From positions 1 to 41,049 of the forward strand of contig JAIEPM010000020.1 in the NCBI GenBank assembly GCA_019748395.1: DNA of 41,049 nt. Direction: 5' to 3'. The notes under the pieces are model-generated. The model was not told the origin of the DNA. It did no database searches and saw only the letters and a list, made by a program, of their open reading frames with translations. How positions within the stretch are numbered: the first letter of the stretch is position 1; each line of letters opens with the position of its first letter. The position numbers were made by a program, and so were the translations under genes. Positions 7,599 through 17,258 of this stretch are shown one piece after another. The DNA comes from Candidatus Obscuribacterales bacterium (GTDB lineage: Bacteria > Cyanobacteriota > Vampirovibrionia > Obscuribacterales > Obscuribacteraceae).

Positions 7599-9035
7599 TT
7601 GATGATTTCCAGTTCAACCGAATTGCGCGAAGTCTTTCAGTTCGCCCCTGAATGGGAGGCTTTACTAAGGAACTGGGATGCCGGTGAAAAGCCCAAAAGT
7701 TCCGACTTCTTAGCTAAAGTCGGGGCAAAAGCAATGTTCTTGAAAGCCCTGAAGCTTGAGCAGCGTGAAGCTTTCGTCCGATTGCTCCGTAATCATTATT
7801 ACCAGCCTGTGCTTCAGAAGATGCTCTCGTCTAATCAGAATCTCAGGCGCTTCCTGAGCCAGCGATTTGTGGCTGCCGAAGAACAGAAAAGCCAGAGTAT
7901 TTCTCTGTCCGTCGAAATTTCCCAAAAGCTCGAAACTGTGCTCATAAAACATCTGGCTTCAAATACCGAAGATGGTTTCAAAGTTCTTTTGCCGGCATAT
8001 ATCCAGAGAACTGTTCATAACGCAGTCATAGACTTTATTCGGGTCGAGGCCAGCTGGGAAAAAAATACCCTGCAGGATATGTATCTCGACCCTGAGCAGG
8101 ATGATCCTCGTACAAACGTTGCCGACGACCAGTCGGTCACACCTGAAAATCAAATTCTCAGTTCCGAACAGGTTTCTCAGTTAAATCAGTTGCGTTTTCA
8201 CTTAAATCAAATGCTCAATGAACCGGGAGCTGCTCATGATGCTCTAACGGTAGTAGATTGTATTTTCGGGCTGGGTTTGACTCCAAACTCACAGAGCGGC
8301 CAGGAAATGACGATGCGCGAAGTTTGCGATCGACTGCAAATTCAGGCTGAAACCATGCCTCGACGCATTGCTCGATGCCAGGTTCTCCTGGATAAGGGGC
8401 TTGATCTGGTCAGGCAGCGCATTTACAAGCAACTGCCCGGCATTGCTGAATGCTGGCAGCGTGGACTTAACGTGAATACGGCCTCCCGTCGCGAACTTTC
8501 CCAGCAGCTTGGGATGACCGAAGGCGAAATTGAACGCCTTATAAAAGGAAGGCAATACGACTGTCTCGATGATCTGGTGGAAGCTGCAGTAGTTAAGCCC
8601 AATCGGATTTCGGAACTCAAAAGCAAGGGTGCTACAGCTGCCTTTGTGCCGCTTGAAATAAACTCAGCAACCAGCCGGGACATGATCGACATTCTCGGTA
8701 TGAGCAAAGAACTCTCTCAGAAGCTCGTATCGGAGCGGCCTTTCAAGGATTTGAAAGAAATCGTCGGCAAGTCGCTTATCAGCCAGAAAGAGCTCGCTGA
8801 ATTTGTTCGCCGTGGTGCAGTAGTGAAAAGCAAGGCTGCCGACTCAAGGCGGGTAGATCTGAATAGAGCTCCAATCGAAGAGCTTCAAACAGCCGGTATC
8901 GACAATGAACTGGCCCTCCAGATTGTCAGGGTAAGACCCTTTGTTACCTGGTCCGAGCTTGAAGAACTTGTAGGACCGGAGTGTTCGAGCTGGAATTTAT
9001 TGAGGCAAAAATTCTTTTTAGGAATTGTCGGCTAA
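7599..9035 (+). CDS. Sigma-70-like N-terminal region fused to three ComEA-like helix-hairpin-helix repeats
   Basis: The middle region (RTVHNAVIDFIRVEASWEKNTLQD...LTMREVCDRLQIQAETMPRRIARCQVLLDKGLDLVRQRI) resembles sigma region 2/4-like helices. The C-terminus has VNTASRRELSQQLGMTEGEIERLI, INSATSRDMIDILGMSKELSQKLV and DLNRAPIEELQTAGIDNELALQIV (HhH). Confidence 0.7.
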   Translation: MMISSSTELREVFQFAPEWEALLRNWDAGEKPKSSDFLAKVGAKAMFLKALKLEQREAFVRLLRNHYYQPVLQKMLSSNQNLRRFLSQRFVAAEEQKSQSISLSVEISQKLETVLIKHLASNTEDGFKVLLPAYIQRTVHNAVIDFIRVEASWEKNTLQDMYLDPEQDDPRTNVADDQSVTPENQILSSEQVSQLNQLRFHLNQMLNEPGAAHDALTVVDCIFGLGLTPNSQSGQEMTMREVCDRLQIQAETMPRRIARCQVLLDKGLDLVRQRIYKQLPGIAECWQRGLNVNTASRRELSQQLGMTEGEIERLIKGRQYDCLDDLVEAAVVKPNRISELKSKGATAAFVPLEINSATSRDMIDILGMSKELSQKLVSERPFKDLKEIVGKSLISQKELAEFVRRGAVVKSKAADSRRVDLNRAPIEELQTAGIDNELALQIVRVRPFVTWSELEELVGPECSSWNLLRQKFFLGIVG

Positions 9036-9071
9036 TTTTTTCAGCCCTTCAGTAATTTTGATGTGGGAAAG

Positions 9072-10325
9072 ATGAGCGATGAGCTTAGCAAGTCCAATAA
9101 ACCCGCCGGAGATTCACCAATGACAAACGGAATACCGATTACAGCCGAGATAGTCAAGCTGGCGCAATTGCGGAGCAGAGCCACTGGTTGTGATCTCAGA
9201 CAAGAAACCGCAAGACAGATAGCTCAAGAAGCAATCATGGAACTTGATCCTGAGCTTGATTTGCTCGTCGATGAAGAGGCTGCTTTCAGCCGCGATGACC
9301 GATTGCTTTCAACTTTTGATTTGAACGACATAGTGATTAACGGCAGCCGCTTTGACATCAGGGTTGTCGAAGATGGGCGGGTGAGCATTCCTCGATACCT
9401 GCTTAGCACCTCTTATATGAATCTTGGAACTCTGGCTGTGGCTTTTCATGGCGATCGCAGCGCTTCTGTCGTCGGTTATGTGCCGAAAAGCGACTGGGAA
9501 TTGCAGGATAAGCATGCTGCTTCCAAGGACGATAAAGTCATTTTTCGTGTAGGTTCTGCTCACTTCGACCTTTCATCCAGGTTGCAGGAGCTTTTGTCTT
9601 CCGCAAATCATGAGTCCAGAGCAAGGCGCGCCCACCCTGTTCATCAGTCTGAAATTAATCAATTTTGTGGTCATCGTCAGGAGATGACTTTGAGCAAGCA
9701 GCGCGAATTTGTTGAAGCCGTGCTGGCAAACGAAAGCAGCTGGGCTGATTTACAAAGCGGTTTGTCCAGGTCGTTTGTGAAGAAAACACTGACACATGCT
9801 TCAGTCTGGAATCACCGACTCGATTCGATGGCTCAAAGCTTGCAATCCAAGTTCAACAAACTCAGCAAAGACGATATCAAAGTTACACTTGCCAAAGTTG
9901 CAGAAGACTTCGGCGGGCAATTTGATTCGCCCCGTTACCGCAAAGAAATGCTCTTGAGACTGACTCGCGAAGAGCTCTCTCGTTCACTCAAAGGTGAGCA
10001 ACTTGCCAAAGCTGCACGTCTTGTGGAGCAAGTTTTATCCGGGCGTCCGTTAATTGATGCCGTTAAAGACAGCATCAAGAGTCCTATGGCGATTGATCTG
10101 GCTTTGAATATCAAACGCCAGAGACAGAAATTGACAAATTTCATTGAAGCCAGCTCGGATGAAATCTCGCTTGCATTCAGGCAACTGGCACTGCAGCCTG
10201 TTTATGCGACCCACAGCCAGACCGAAGGTGAAGGTGTAGAGTCCGTAAATGAAGCTTTGAGCTTGCTCGATGCCGGTGAACTGGCCGAGAGTCTGAAGTC
10301 GCTTGAACAAGAACCGGCAGTCTAA
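9072..10325 (+). CDS. Hypothetical protein downstream of the sigma-HhH gene
   Basis: The ORF starts at GTG 9063; ATG 9072 (MSDELSK) is preceded by GGGAAAG. Segment YMNLGTLAVAFHGDRSASVVGYVPKSDWE weakly resembles DUF1822-type proteins. Confidence 0.75.
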   Translation: MSDELSKSNKPAGDSPMTNGIPITAEIVKLAQLRSRATGCDLRQETARQIAQEAIMELDPELDLLVDEEAAFSRDDRLLSTFDLNDIVINGSRFDIRVVEDGRVSIPRYLLSTSYMNLGTLAVAFHGDRSASVVGYVPKSDWELQDKHAASKDDKVIFRVGSAHFDLSSRLQELLSSANHESRARRAHPVHQSEINQFCGHRQEMTLSKQREFVEAVLANESSWADLQSGLSRSFVKKTLTHASVWNHRLDSMAQSLQSKFNKLSKDDIKVTLAKVAEDFGGQFDSPRYRKEMLLRLTREELSRSLKGEQLAKAARLVEQVLSGRPLIDAVKDSIKSPMAIDLALNIKRQRQKLTNFIEASSDEISLAFRQLALQPVYATHSQTEGEGVESVNEALSLLDAGELAESLKSLEQEPAV

Positions 10326-10361
10326 TAGCTGCTGAATTCTTGATTCGACAGTGAATCAATC

Positions 10362-10395
10362 AGAAAGCTTCCTGCGGGAAGCTTTCTTGCTTTTT
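10362..10395 (+). terminator. Rho-independent terminator
   Basis: AGAAAGCTTCC-TGCG-GGAAGCTTTCT (11-bp stem) followed by TGCTTTTTG, downstream of the stop at 10325. Confidence 0.85.
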
Positions 10396-10495
10396 GTTCT
10401 AAATAGGCGATGGCAGGATGAGTTGAATTGCATTAAATCTGGAAGTCAATGAGATACTATCTCCTGCATATAAACTGCGTCCCGGGGATTTGCTG

Positions 10496-11581
10496 ATGAG
10501 CAAGAAACTGCCTTATTACAACGACTATCTTGAAGTCTCAAAGCTCATAAATCTTGGTCATCTTGCTACGGAAGAGCATGACGAACAGCTTTTCATGACT
10601 ATTCATCAGGCTTATGAAATCTGGTTCAAACAGATTTTGTTTGAGCTGAAAAGTGTGGTTTTTCTTTTCGTAGATGAGAAAACCGCCAAACCCAGGCGCA
10701 TCGATGATAACTCAGGTGAAATGGTGAAAATTGTGTCTCGCTTGAGTCGCATTGTCGAAATCTGGAAAGTACTTGTAGCCCAGATTGATATTCTTGAAAC
10801 TATGACACCAATGGATTTTCTGGAGTTCAGAAAAAGCCTGACTCCGGCTTCCGGATTTCAAAGTCGGCAGTTTCGCCTTATTGAAGCTTTAATGGGACTT
10901 ACTCCGGATCACCGCTACAAATCAACCGAGTCGGTTGATAAAGGCGCCGGTCATGATTATTACAAAAAAGTCGGAGCGGAAGCCGGTGGTTTTGATCAGT
11001 CTGACAGAGCTGAAATTGACTTGATGGAATCAGGATGCAGTTTGCGTAAAGGCGTGATTGCCTGGCTTGACAGATTCTCCCAGAGTTTTGGTTTCACTGA
11101 AAAACGCTATAACGACATGTGGCAGGATTACTTAAATGAATATCTTGCTTCACTGCCTGAGCATGACCAGGATCATTTATCCAGAGAATTCAGCAGCAAC
11201 TTTTTGGAAGATGCTCCAAATGCCGGTGAGAATAGTTTTGGTAAAGCCTCACGCCGCGCAGCTTTGATTATTTCGCTGCTTCGCGATTATCCGGTTTTGC
11301 GTGCTCCTTTTCAAGTAATAACAAGACTTATTGAAATTGATGAGCAGATGGCAATTTGGCGATTCAGACATTTAAACATGACACTTCGTATGATTGGAAA
11401 ACGTTCCGGCACCGGTGGTCATTCCAGCAAATATCTGGAAGGTGCCGTGCGTGACAATCGAGTATTCCCGGAACTCCTGGAATTACCCACTTATATGCTC
11501 GATACAAGTTCAGTGGATAAAATCATCAAACCAATTCAAACTGTTTTGCAGGGTGAATTCACTCTCAAAAAACAATTATGA
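10496..11581 (+). CDS. kynA: Tryptophan 2,3-dioxygenase
   Basis: YNDYLEVSKLINLGHLATEEHDEQLFMTIHQAYEIWFKQILFELKS and FQSRQFRLIEALMG, RHLNMTLRMIGKRSGTGGHSSKYLEGAV are TDO signatures. Track start TTG 10490; ATG 10496 is preferred. Confidence 0.95.
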   Translation: MSKKLPYYNDYLEVSKLINLGHLATEEHDEQLFMTIHQAYEIWFKQILFELKSVVFLFVDEKTAKPRRIDDNSGEMVKIVSRLSRIVEIWKVLVAQIDILETMTPMDFLEFRKSLTPASGFQSRQFRLIEALMGLTPDHRYKSTESVDKGAGHDYYKKVGAEAGGFDQSDRAEIDLMESGCSLRKGVIAWLDRFSQSFGFTEKRYNDMWQDYLNEYLASLPEHDQDHLSREFSSNFLEDAPNAGENSFGKASRRAALIISLLRDYPVLRAPFQVITRLIEIDEQMAIWRFRHLNMTLRMIGKRSGTGGHSSKYLEGAVRDNRVFPELLELPTYMLDTSSVDKIIKPIQTVLQGEFTLKKQL

Positions 11582-12453
11582 GCTTGAAAGTTAAAGCCGT
11601 TGTCGCGTTTGCATGCACCGTGATTTTTTTAGGGCAGGCGGCATTCAGCCAGGATTCAAATTTGCAGGGTAGTGCCGGGAATCCTCTTCAAGGGAACGCC
11701 GGCAGCACCATGCTTTTCGGCGGCGTCAAGCATGAAGCTAAATTGCCTGCCCTAAATCGTTCTTTGAAGCCCGGCAATCAATTTAAGTATGATACTTTCA
11801 ACAATGATAAAGCTCTTCAAGGAAAAGTCGATAGCTCTCGCCTTGAGGCTAAAGTCAATTTTGAAGAGCAAAAGTGGTATCGCATTCCAGCCTGGCTTGC
11901 AGGCAATGTCTGGCATCATGATCAACAAACGGACTATTACTATAAAGATATGAGCAGCGGTCGCGAAGATCGAAGAGTTCAAACTTCGACTTCGATAGGT
12001 GAGGAAACTCATGGTTGGGAGCAGGATGCCAGAGGTGATTTCTGGGCTTATGACGATCGTCCATTCACCAAACAGCTTGATCGCGGCGACCGATATGAAT
12101 ATACACATGAAAAATTTCGAGAGACTTTGAATCTTTCCGCAGACAGGTTTATCGAGCGTTCCATAGCTGTTCATACAATTGTGGATAAAGGCAGCAATAC
12201 TATTCAGCGCAGCTATCAAACAGAGCAAATTCTAACAACTGTTCCTCTGGCCTCCGGCCAGGTGCGCACCGATTATTCAGCCAAAATATTCGATATGGAC
12301 GGCACAGCGCTGAGCCTGACAAAGTTTTATGTGATCAGCAATCGGCTTAAACCTTTCATCAATATCTATATCTGGAAAGAGATTAATTGGCGCGATAAAT
12401 TCATTGAGTGGCTGGAAGCAAGAGGAATGGCAGATCGTATTCCTAAAGAATAA
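11578..12453 (+). CDS. Exported hypothetical protein translationally coupled to tryptophan 2,3-dioxygenase
   Basis: The ATG overlaps the previous TGA (ATGA at 11578-11581). N-terminal signal peptide (VKAVVAFACTVIFLGQAAFS). No domain recognised. Confidence 0.78.
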   Translation: MSLKVKAVVAFACTVIFLGQAAFSQDSNLQGSAGNPLQGNAGSTMLFGGVKHEAKLPALNRSLKPGNQFKYDTFNNDKALQGKVDSSRLEAKVNFEEQKWYRIPAWLAGNVWHHDQQTDYYYKDMSSGREDRRVQTSTSIGEETHGWEQDARGDFWAYDDRPFTKQLDRGDRYEYTHEKFRETLNLSADRFIERSIAVHTIVDKGSNTIQRSYQTEQILTTVPLASGQVRTDYSAKIFDMDGTALSLTKFYVISNRLKPFINIYIWKEINWRDKFIEWLEARGMADRIPKE

Positions 12454-12483
12454 TTCAAGCTGCGCGCTTTCATGCTCTGTCTT

Positions 12484-13797
12484 TTAATTAACCCTGAGTT
12501 GCGGCTTCAGGTCTTTGTCTGCGGAGCTTGAGCTTTGCTCTTTGTGATCTGTTTTGCCGCTACTTTCAGCGTTCAGGACATTGAATTGATTGCTTCGCAT
12601 CGATGAAAGTAAGTCTCGTCCCAGCCCATCTTTTCTCAGCTGTGAAAATAAAATTCCTCTGCACAGATCATACTTAGCACCGTGATCTCGATCCAGCTTA
12701 TCCAGATCGTGAATTCGGTCCGCTGTATGTATTTCTGCCAGAGCGCCAACCTGCAAGATGCTCACAAAAACACCATTTGGTAGAGGGAATCTTTTGCTTG
12801 CTTCCGCAAGCGTGTTCCTTGCCTCCTGAAAATCCACTTCCGCATCCGTCAGAACTGCAAGAAGCAAAGCTTGATTTGAATGTGCCATATGAACACGGAA
12901 AGCTTCGTTTAAAGCCGATGAAAGATTGGTTCCACTGCCGGCTTTCATCTCTTGCAAAACTTCTCTCAATTGCGCTGCCGATCTTATGTTGAACACTTGA
13001 GGCTGGGAATCGAAACTGATCAGGTGAAAACCATGCGGCAAAGCTGCAAGAATAAGGTCTGAGAATCTGGAGAGCTCTTCAGCACACCAGCCCAGTCGAG
13101 AAGTGAAGCCGTTTCCTTCAGGGCAGTCGCCCTGACTCATTGAGCCTGAATGATCCAATATGATCATGATATCGGCTGCTTGAAGCGCCTGTCTTTCCCC
13201 GGCGCTCAATGGGATCCGGCTATGATCCGGACCCTCGATAGCACCGACTCGCAGAGCCGAATTGTCAGCTGCGGCAGGCACACGCCAGCGATCTCCTCTG
13301 GCTAGCAAAGCCAGCTTGTCGGTTTTAGCTTTCATAGACTGCAGATAGTCCTGACGCATTTGCAAGTTCCAGTCAAGCTTTTTGCTTGAAAGCTTAAAGT
13401 ATTTGTCTCTGCTTTCTTTATTAAATTGACTCTTTTCCGTATTTGCAGCTGAGTTTACCGAGCCCCTGGGCAAGGGCTGCTTGTAGCGAGCCAGTTCCAA
13501 TCGGCAAGCTTCTTTGATTTTGCTGTCCGAACTTAAGAGTGCTGCAAGTTTAAACTCCGAAGCTGCTTCACTAGCTCTGGCCAGATATGAAAGAGATTTA
13601 CCGCGCCAGAAGTGATAGTCGGCATTTGTCGGGTCGCTATCAACACAGCGATCGAAAAATGAAAGCGCGCTTTTGTATTGTTTGACCGCCATATATTTTT
13701 TACCGGCGCTGAACTCGGCTTCTGCGGCGGCCAGAGCCGAGCTGTTGCAGAAAATGAAAATGATCGCGGACTGCAAAAGAATGGACAGCGGTTTCAT
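12484..13797 (-). CDS. Exported TPR - von Willebrand factor A domain protein
   Basis: TPR region (AGKKYMAVKQYKSALSFFDRCVDSDPTNADYHFWRGKSL) and VWA MIDAS ADIMIILDHSGSMSQGD, with LLLAVLTDAEVDFQ. Confidence 0.85.
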   Translation of the reverse strand: MKPLSILLQSAIIFIFCNSSALAAAEAEFSAGKKYMAVKQYKSALSFFDRCVDSDPTNADYHFWRGKSLSYLARASEAASEFKLAALLSSDSKIKEACRLELARYKQPLPRGSVNSAANTEKSQFNKESRDKYFKLSSKKLDWNLQMRQDYLQSMKAKTDKLALLARGDRWRVPAAADNSALRVGAIEGPDHSRIPLSAGERQALQAADIMIILDHSGSMSQGDCPEGNGFTSRLGWCAEELSRFSDLILAALPHGFHLISFDSQPQVFNIRSAAQLREVLQEMKAGSGTNLSSALNEAFRVHMAHSNQALLLAVLTDAEVDFQEARNTLAEASKRFPLPNGVFVSILQVGALAEIHTADRIHDLDKLDRDHGAKYDLCRGILFSQLRKDGLGRDLLSSMRSNQFNVLNAESSGKTDHKEQSSSSADKDLKPQLRVN

Positions 13798-13805
13798 AGA
13801 CTCAC

Positions 13806-14828
13806 CTATTGATGCGTCTGACCATTTAGTCTGGACTTGTCTTTATGCAAATCTTTCTTATTTTGCACTTTAGATAGAAGTGCCGGTAATTTAATTGGAA
13901 CCGCATGCAATTCCTCAGGTGGCTCAGGCAAAATCGGGTCGAAATGACCATAATTACGCACATAAAGGTTGGTTCCCGTAGGTACCAGAAAAACTCCGCT
14001 GCTTTCTGACGGCTTTGTGGTCATTTGGCTTTCAAGTCCCTCGGCGCTTTCTTTTATGCCCAGAGAGCGAAGCTGTGCTTCCTGTTTGCGAATGTCGTAA
14101 TCGGAGCGGGCTTTGAGCAAAGACGATTGCGAGCGGAATTGAATCTCAGCTTGACTTTGCTTGAAATCTGCATCCGCAAAACGTGAAACTCTCCGATTTC
14201 TTTTGAATTCATCGCTCTCACGTCTTAGATCTTCAATCAGCCGATCATGTGCTTTTGAGCGGGAGTTATAAATGCTTCTGGCATAAGTTTCAGAATCGCT
14301 CTGTATGCCTTTAATCTTTTCCTCTGACTGCTGTAGAATTTTTGAAATGCTGCTTTCGACATCCTGCCCTCTGACGCTTGCCGGGCTTGGAGCAGGAGAT
14401 TCTGCAGCGCCGCCGTCAGTCTCGTCTTTAATACCCAGGCTTTGCATTTTTTCTCGACATGATTTTGCCAGAGACGCTGATGGATTCAGGAGCAAAACCA
14501 GTTTCATTTCCTTTTCCGCCTCGGCTTCTCTTCCCAATTCAATTAGTGCCGAAGCTCTTCCAAAATGAGCTTCAGCAGACGCCGGATTCTCGCGTGCCAA
14601 CTTATTGAAATGTTCCAGAGCCTTCTTACTGTCCACCGGGTTGCTTTCGGGATTTCCTTTAAATGGAACCTGTGCGCAGGATTTTCCCTCCAGGCTCAGA
14701 AACAAAAAGAGAGCAAGCAGCTTCAAGCTTCGTGATTTAGAACGAAGACCGCTTCCGCAATGAATTACTCTTTTCCCCATGTTAAAGATCAAAGCACGGC
14801 AGAGCCTAATCCACAATAGAATTTTCAT
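13806..14828 (-). CDS. TPR-containing protein
   Basis: ALEHFNKLARENPASAEAHFGRASALIELGREAEAEKEMKLVLLLNPSA, a TPR pair. Its start overlaps the upstream stop (ATGA). Confidence 0.75.
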   Translation of the reverse strand: MKILLWIRLCRALIFNMGKRVIHCGSGLRSKSRSLKLLALFLFLSLEGKSCAQVPFKGNPESNPVDSKKALEHFNKLARENPASAEAHFGRASALIELGREAEAEKEMKLVLLLNPSASLAKSCREKMQSLGIKDETDGGAAESPAPSPASVRGQDVESSISKILQQSEEKIKGIQSDSETYARSIYNSRSKAHDRLIEDLRRESDEFKRNRRVSRFADADFKQSQAEIQFRSQSSLLKARSDYDIRKQEAQLRSLGIKESAEGLESQMTTKPSESSGVFLVPTGTNLYVRNYGHFDPILPEPPEELHAVPIKLPALLSKVQNKKDLHKDKSRLNGQTHQ

Positions 14829-16027
14829 TCCGATGTCTCCGGTACAGTGGGCTTGGTCAAGCCCAGTTCGAGCAGGGCGTTGTCCAGGCTGCAGCGTGTT
14901 CGCTGGCTATAATGAAGAGCAATTATTGCCTGCTCGCGTTTAATAAAACCCTCTCGCACCAGAAACTGGCAGCGCAATGAGTTATAAAGCATGTTTTCGT
15001 CGATATAGCCGAAAGCTACAAGCATTTTTCCGAGTAGATTTGAGTTTTTGGCTGCCAAATGAATGGCTTCATCAATTTCTTGCTCGCTTATCCAGCCACA
15101 AAGTTTTAAGAGCTCTCCCAGCTTCATGTCTATAATTTCTGCCTTCATCAACCCCAGTTCGGCAACGGCTTTGTTGAGAGACTGATTGCGGTTCTGAATC
15201 GTACGCAAGACATCAACTGCCTGCAACGGCGAAAGAGTTTTGTTATCAGTCATTTCTTGCAATTTGAGAGCATCCGAAAGTCTTTCCTGGCTGAGTAATC
15301 GCATCTGCACAAGTACGTGTCCAAGCGGTTTTTCCTTAACCACGCTTTCTTCGACCGCACCCAGAATATCTTCTTCTCCTACCAGTCCGGAAAGTACAAG
15401 AAGCTCCCCCAGTTTAATTCGATGCTCGGGCAAGGCGTCTTCGATACCCTGCTCTCTCAGTCCCTGCTCGAAACTCGCCTGTCTTTCATGCACTGCTTTA
15501 ACCGCATTTACAGCCTGCTTCCTGCTTATTTTGTTCTCTCGCAGAAGCATTTGAGAGTTTAGGGCACACCAGATCACCGAACCTTTGACTTTGCCTGTCA
15601 GCACAAGAATCCTGCCGAGAGGCAAACCCATAGTGTTTACCTGATTCAGCGCTTCTTTGAGCTCTGCTTTTGTGAGAGCTCCCCCATCCACCAGCAGTTG
15701 CCCGACTTTGTTGACCATGAGGTCAGCCATGGGTTTCCAGCCCAGCTCTATTAAACATTCTTCTACCGGTAAATTCTCCCGGCCGCTGCGAGCCAGGGCT
15801 TGAACCGCCATCTCCCGTTCAATCAGACCATCTTTCATCATTGACTGAATCAAAACTGCCGAACGTACGACTTTCTCGCTGAGAACACCGGACATGACCA
15901 TAGTTTTGCCTATCGGTAAGCCCAGCGAAGCAGACAAATTCATACCTTCGTTCAAATCTTCGCGGCTCAAAAGACCACTTTCGACCAGTAAATCTCCGAC
16001 TTTGCCTACTCCTTTGATTTTGCTCAT
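14825..16027 (-). CDS. Protein with four tandem ~95-aa MshEN/GspE_N-like repeats
   Basis: Repeats begin KVGDLLVESGLLSREDLNEGM, KVGQLLVDGGALTKAELKEAL, KLGELLVLSGLVGEEDILGAV and KLGELLKLCGWISEQEIDEAI. Probable start ATG 16027 (MSKIKG); the ORF extends to 16120. Confidence 0.78.
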   Translation of the reverse strand: MSKIKGVGKVGDLLVESGLLSREDLNEGMNLSASLGLPIGKTMVMSGVLSEKVVRSAVLIQSMMKDGLIEREMAVQALARSGRENLPVEECLIELGWKPMADLMVNKVGQLLVDGGALTKAELKEALNQVNTMGLPLGRILVLTGKVKGSVIWCALNSQMLLRENKISRKQAVNAVKAVHERQASFEQGLREQGIEDALPEHRIKLGELLVLSGLVGEEDILGAVEESVVKEKPLGHVLVQMRLLSQERLSDALKLQEMTDNKTLSPLQAVDVLRTIQNRNQSLNKAVAELGLMKAEIIDMKLGELLKLCGWISEQEIDEAIHLAAKNSNLLGKMLVAFGYIDENMLYNSLRCQFLVREGFIKREQAIIALHYSQRTRCSLDNALLELGLTKPTVPETSE

Positions 16028-16188
16028 TGCTAAGCCTGACCTCTTGTCCTGATTTAATCTCTTTTGGGGGAGATGCAATTTCTTTGCAACATCTGTCCTG
16101 CATAATCTAAGATCTGCCACGTTGGGGCAGATGTTAGTAGTGTATTGAGTTATGGGTATCTCCTTCTTAGTGAAGGCAGGCAGCAGTC

Positions 16189-16737
16189 ATGGTTTCTTCG
16201 TTTTTTGAAAAAATGATTACGAGAGCAGAGCAGGGCTTAAAAGCTTTGATCTTGCTCCTGAGCTTTGCGTTTGCAGGAAGCGCCTCTTTTGCACAGGACC
16301 TACAAAGTCTTCAGGATGCCTATCAGAAGGCTCCCGGGAATAAAACTCTTGTGAAACAATACGGGCTGGCTTTGCTTGCCGCAGGCAAAAATGACGAGTC
16401 TTCTAAAATTTTTGAAAGCGCAGCCGATGCCAATGTTGCCGATGCTGAACTGCGATTTTTATACGGCGAAACTTTATTTCGCCTGCGCAAATACCCTGAA
16501 GCTTCCATTGAGCTCAAACGTGCTTATAAACTGGATTCAAGCAATGCTTCCTATGCGGTTAGAGCCGGAGAATCCCTGCTGGCGGCAAAGCGCTTTGATG
16601 ACTTAAATGAGCTGGTCAACACTGCTTTGCAAAAAAATCCCGACAGCGTCAGTAAAATTACGCTGGAATGGCTGCAAAAACAGGCACTTGATCGTGATAA
16701 GAGCAAATTACCGGCAGCTATACTAGGACCGTCCTGA
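16189..16737 (+). CDS. Exported TPR protein
   Basis: Signal peptide and TPR-like repeats (AELRFLYGETLFRLRKYPEASIELKRAYKLDSSNASYAVRAGESLL). Overlaps the next start (TGATG). Confidence 0.78.
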   Translation: MVSSFFEKMITRAEQGLKALILLLSFAFAGSASFAQDLQSLQDAYQKAPGNKTLVKQYGLALLAAGKNDESSKIFESAADANVADAELRFLYGETLFRLRKYPEASIELKRAYKLDSSNASYAVRAGESLLAAKRFDDLNELVNTALQKNPDSVSKITLEWLQKQALDRDKSKLPAAILGPS

Positions 16738-17258
16738 TGCGTTTTAGAGCAAAGAAAGGAGCTAAGCTCGTTGAGTTGCCAGTGATAATCTGGGTTGTTT
16801 TTATCGTATTTTTATTTCCTCTTATTGATTTTTGCAGTCTTGGCATTGGAGCAATTTTTCTTTTTAATGCTTGCAGTCAAGCTTGTCTTGCAGCCTCTAA
16901 AGCTAGAGCGTACGAAAGCAGCAGCACCGGCTATCCGTCAGCTCAAGCTACTGCACTGGCTTCGGCACAGGCAGCTTGCGCGGCCTGGCGAGGAATCAAT
17001 CTCAATTCGGCAAGAACCAAAATTATAACGACAAGAATATCCGACCAACGCCAGAGCAGCCAACTAGGCAAATTAAGTTCTCCGCCTGATACAACTTCAA
17101 ATACCTATCAAATTGAGCTTACTGTAAATGCGGACATAGACCCTCTCATAAAACTTGAGTTCCCCCTACTGGGACAGATACAGGGAATTTCTGCACCGCT
17201 CAATTTATCGGTAACCCAGAGAAACTATTTTGAAAACTCTCAGGGGCTCAGTCGCTGA
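16737..17258 (+). CDS. TadE-like pseudopilin-type membrane protein
   Basis: KKGAKLVELPVIIWVVFIVFLFPLIDFCSLG, TadE-like N-terminal class III-type hydrophobic segment with Glu. Coupled to both neighbours. Confidence 0.65.
   Translation: MRFRAKKGAKLVELPVIIWVVFIVFLFPLIDFCSLGIGAIFLFNACSQACLAASKARAYESSSTGYPSAQATALASAQAACAAWRGINLNSARTKIITTRISDQRQSSQLGKLSSPPDTTSNTYQIELTVNADIDPLIKLEFPLLGQIQGISAPLNLSVTQRNYFENSQGLSR

Noticed and set aside
11752-12228. 158-aa - strand ORF
   Set aside because: Antisense to the exported protein gene coupled to kynA. No domain and no supporting start context.
12484-14828. Possible in-frame stop read-through between the ORFs 13806..14828 and 12484..13797, as at 3810
   Set aside because: The two ORFs are in different frames (offset 11 nt) and each encodes a complete exported protein with its own N-terminus. 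They are ordinary neighbouring genes.
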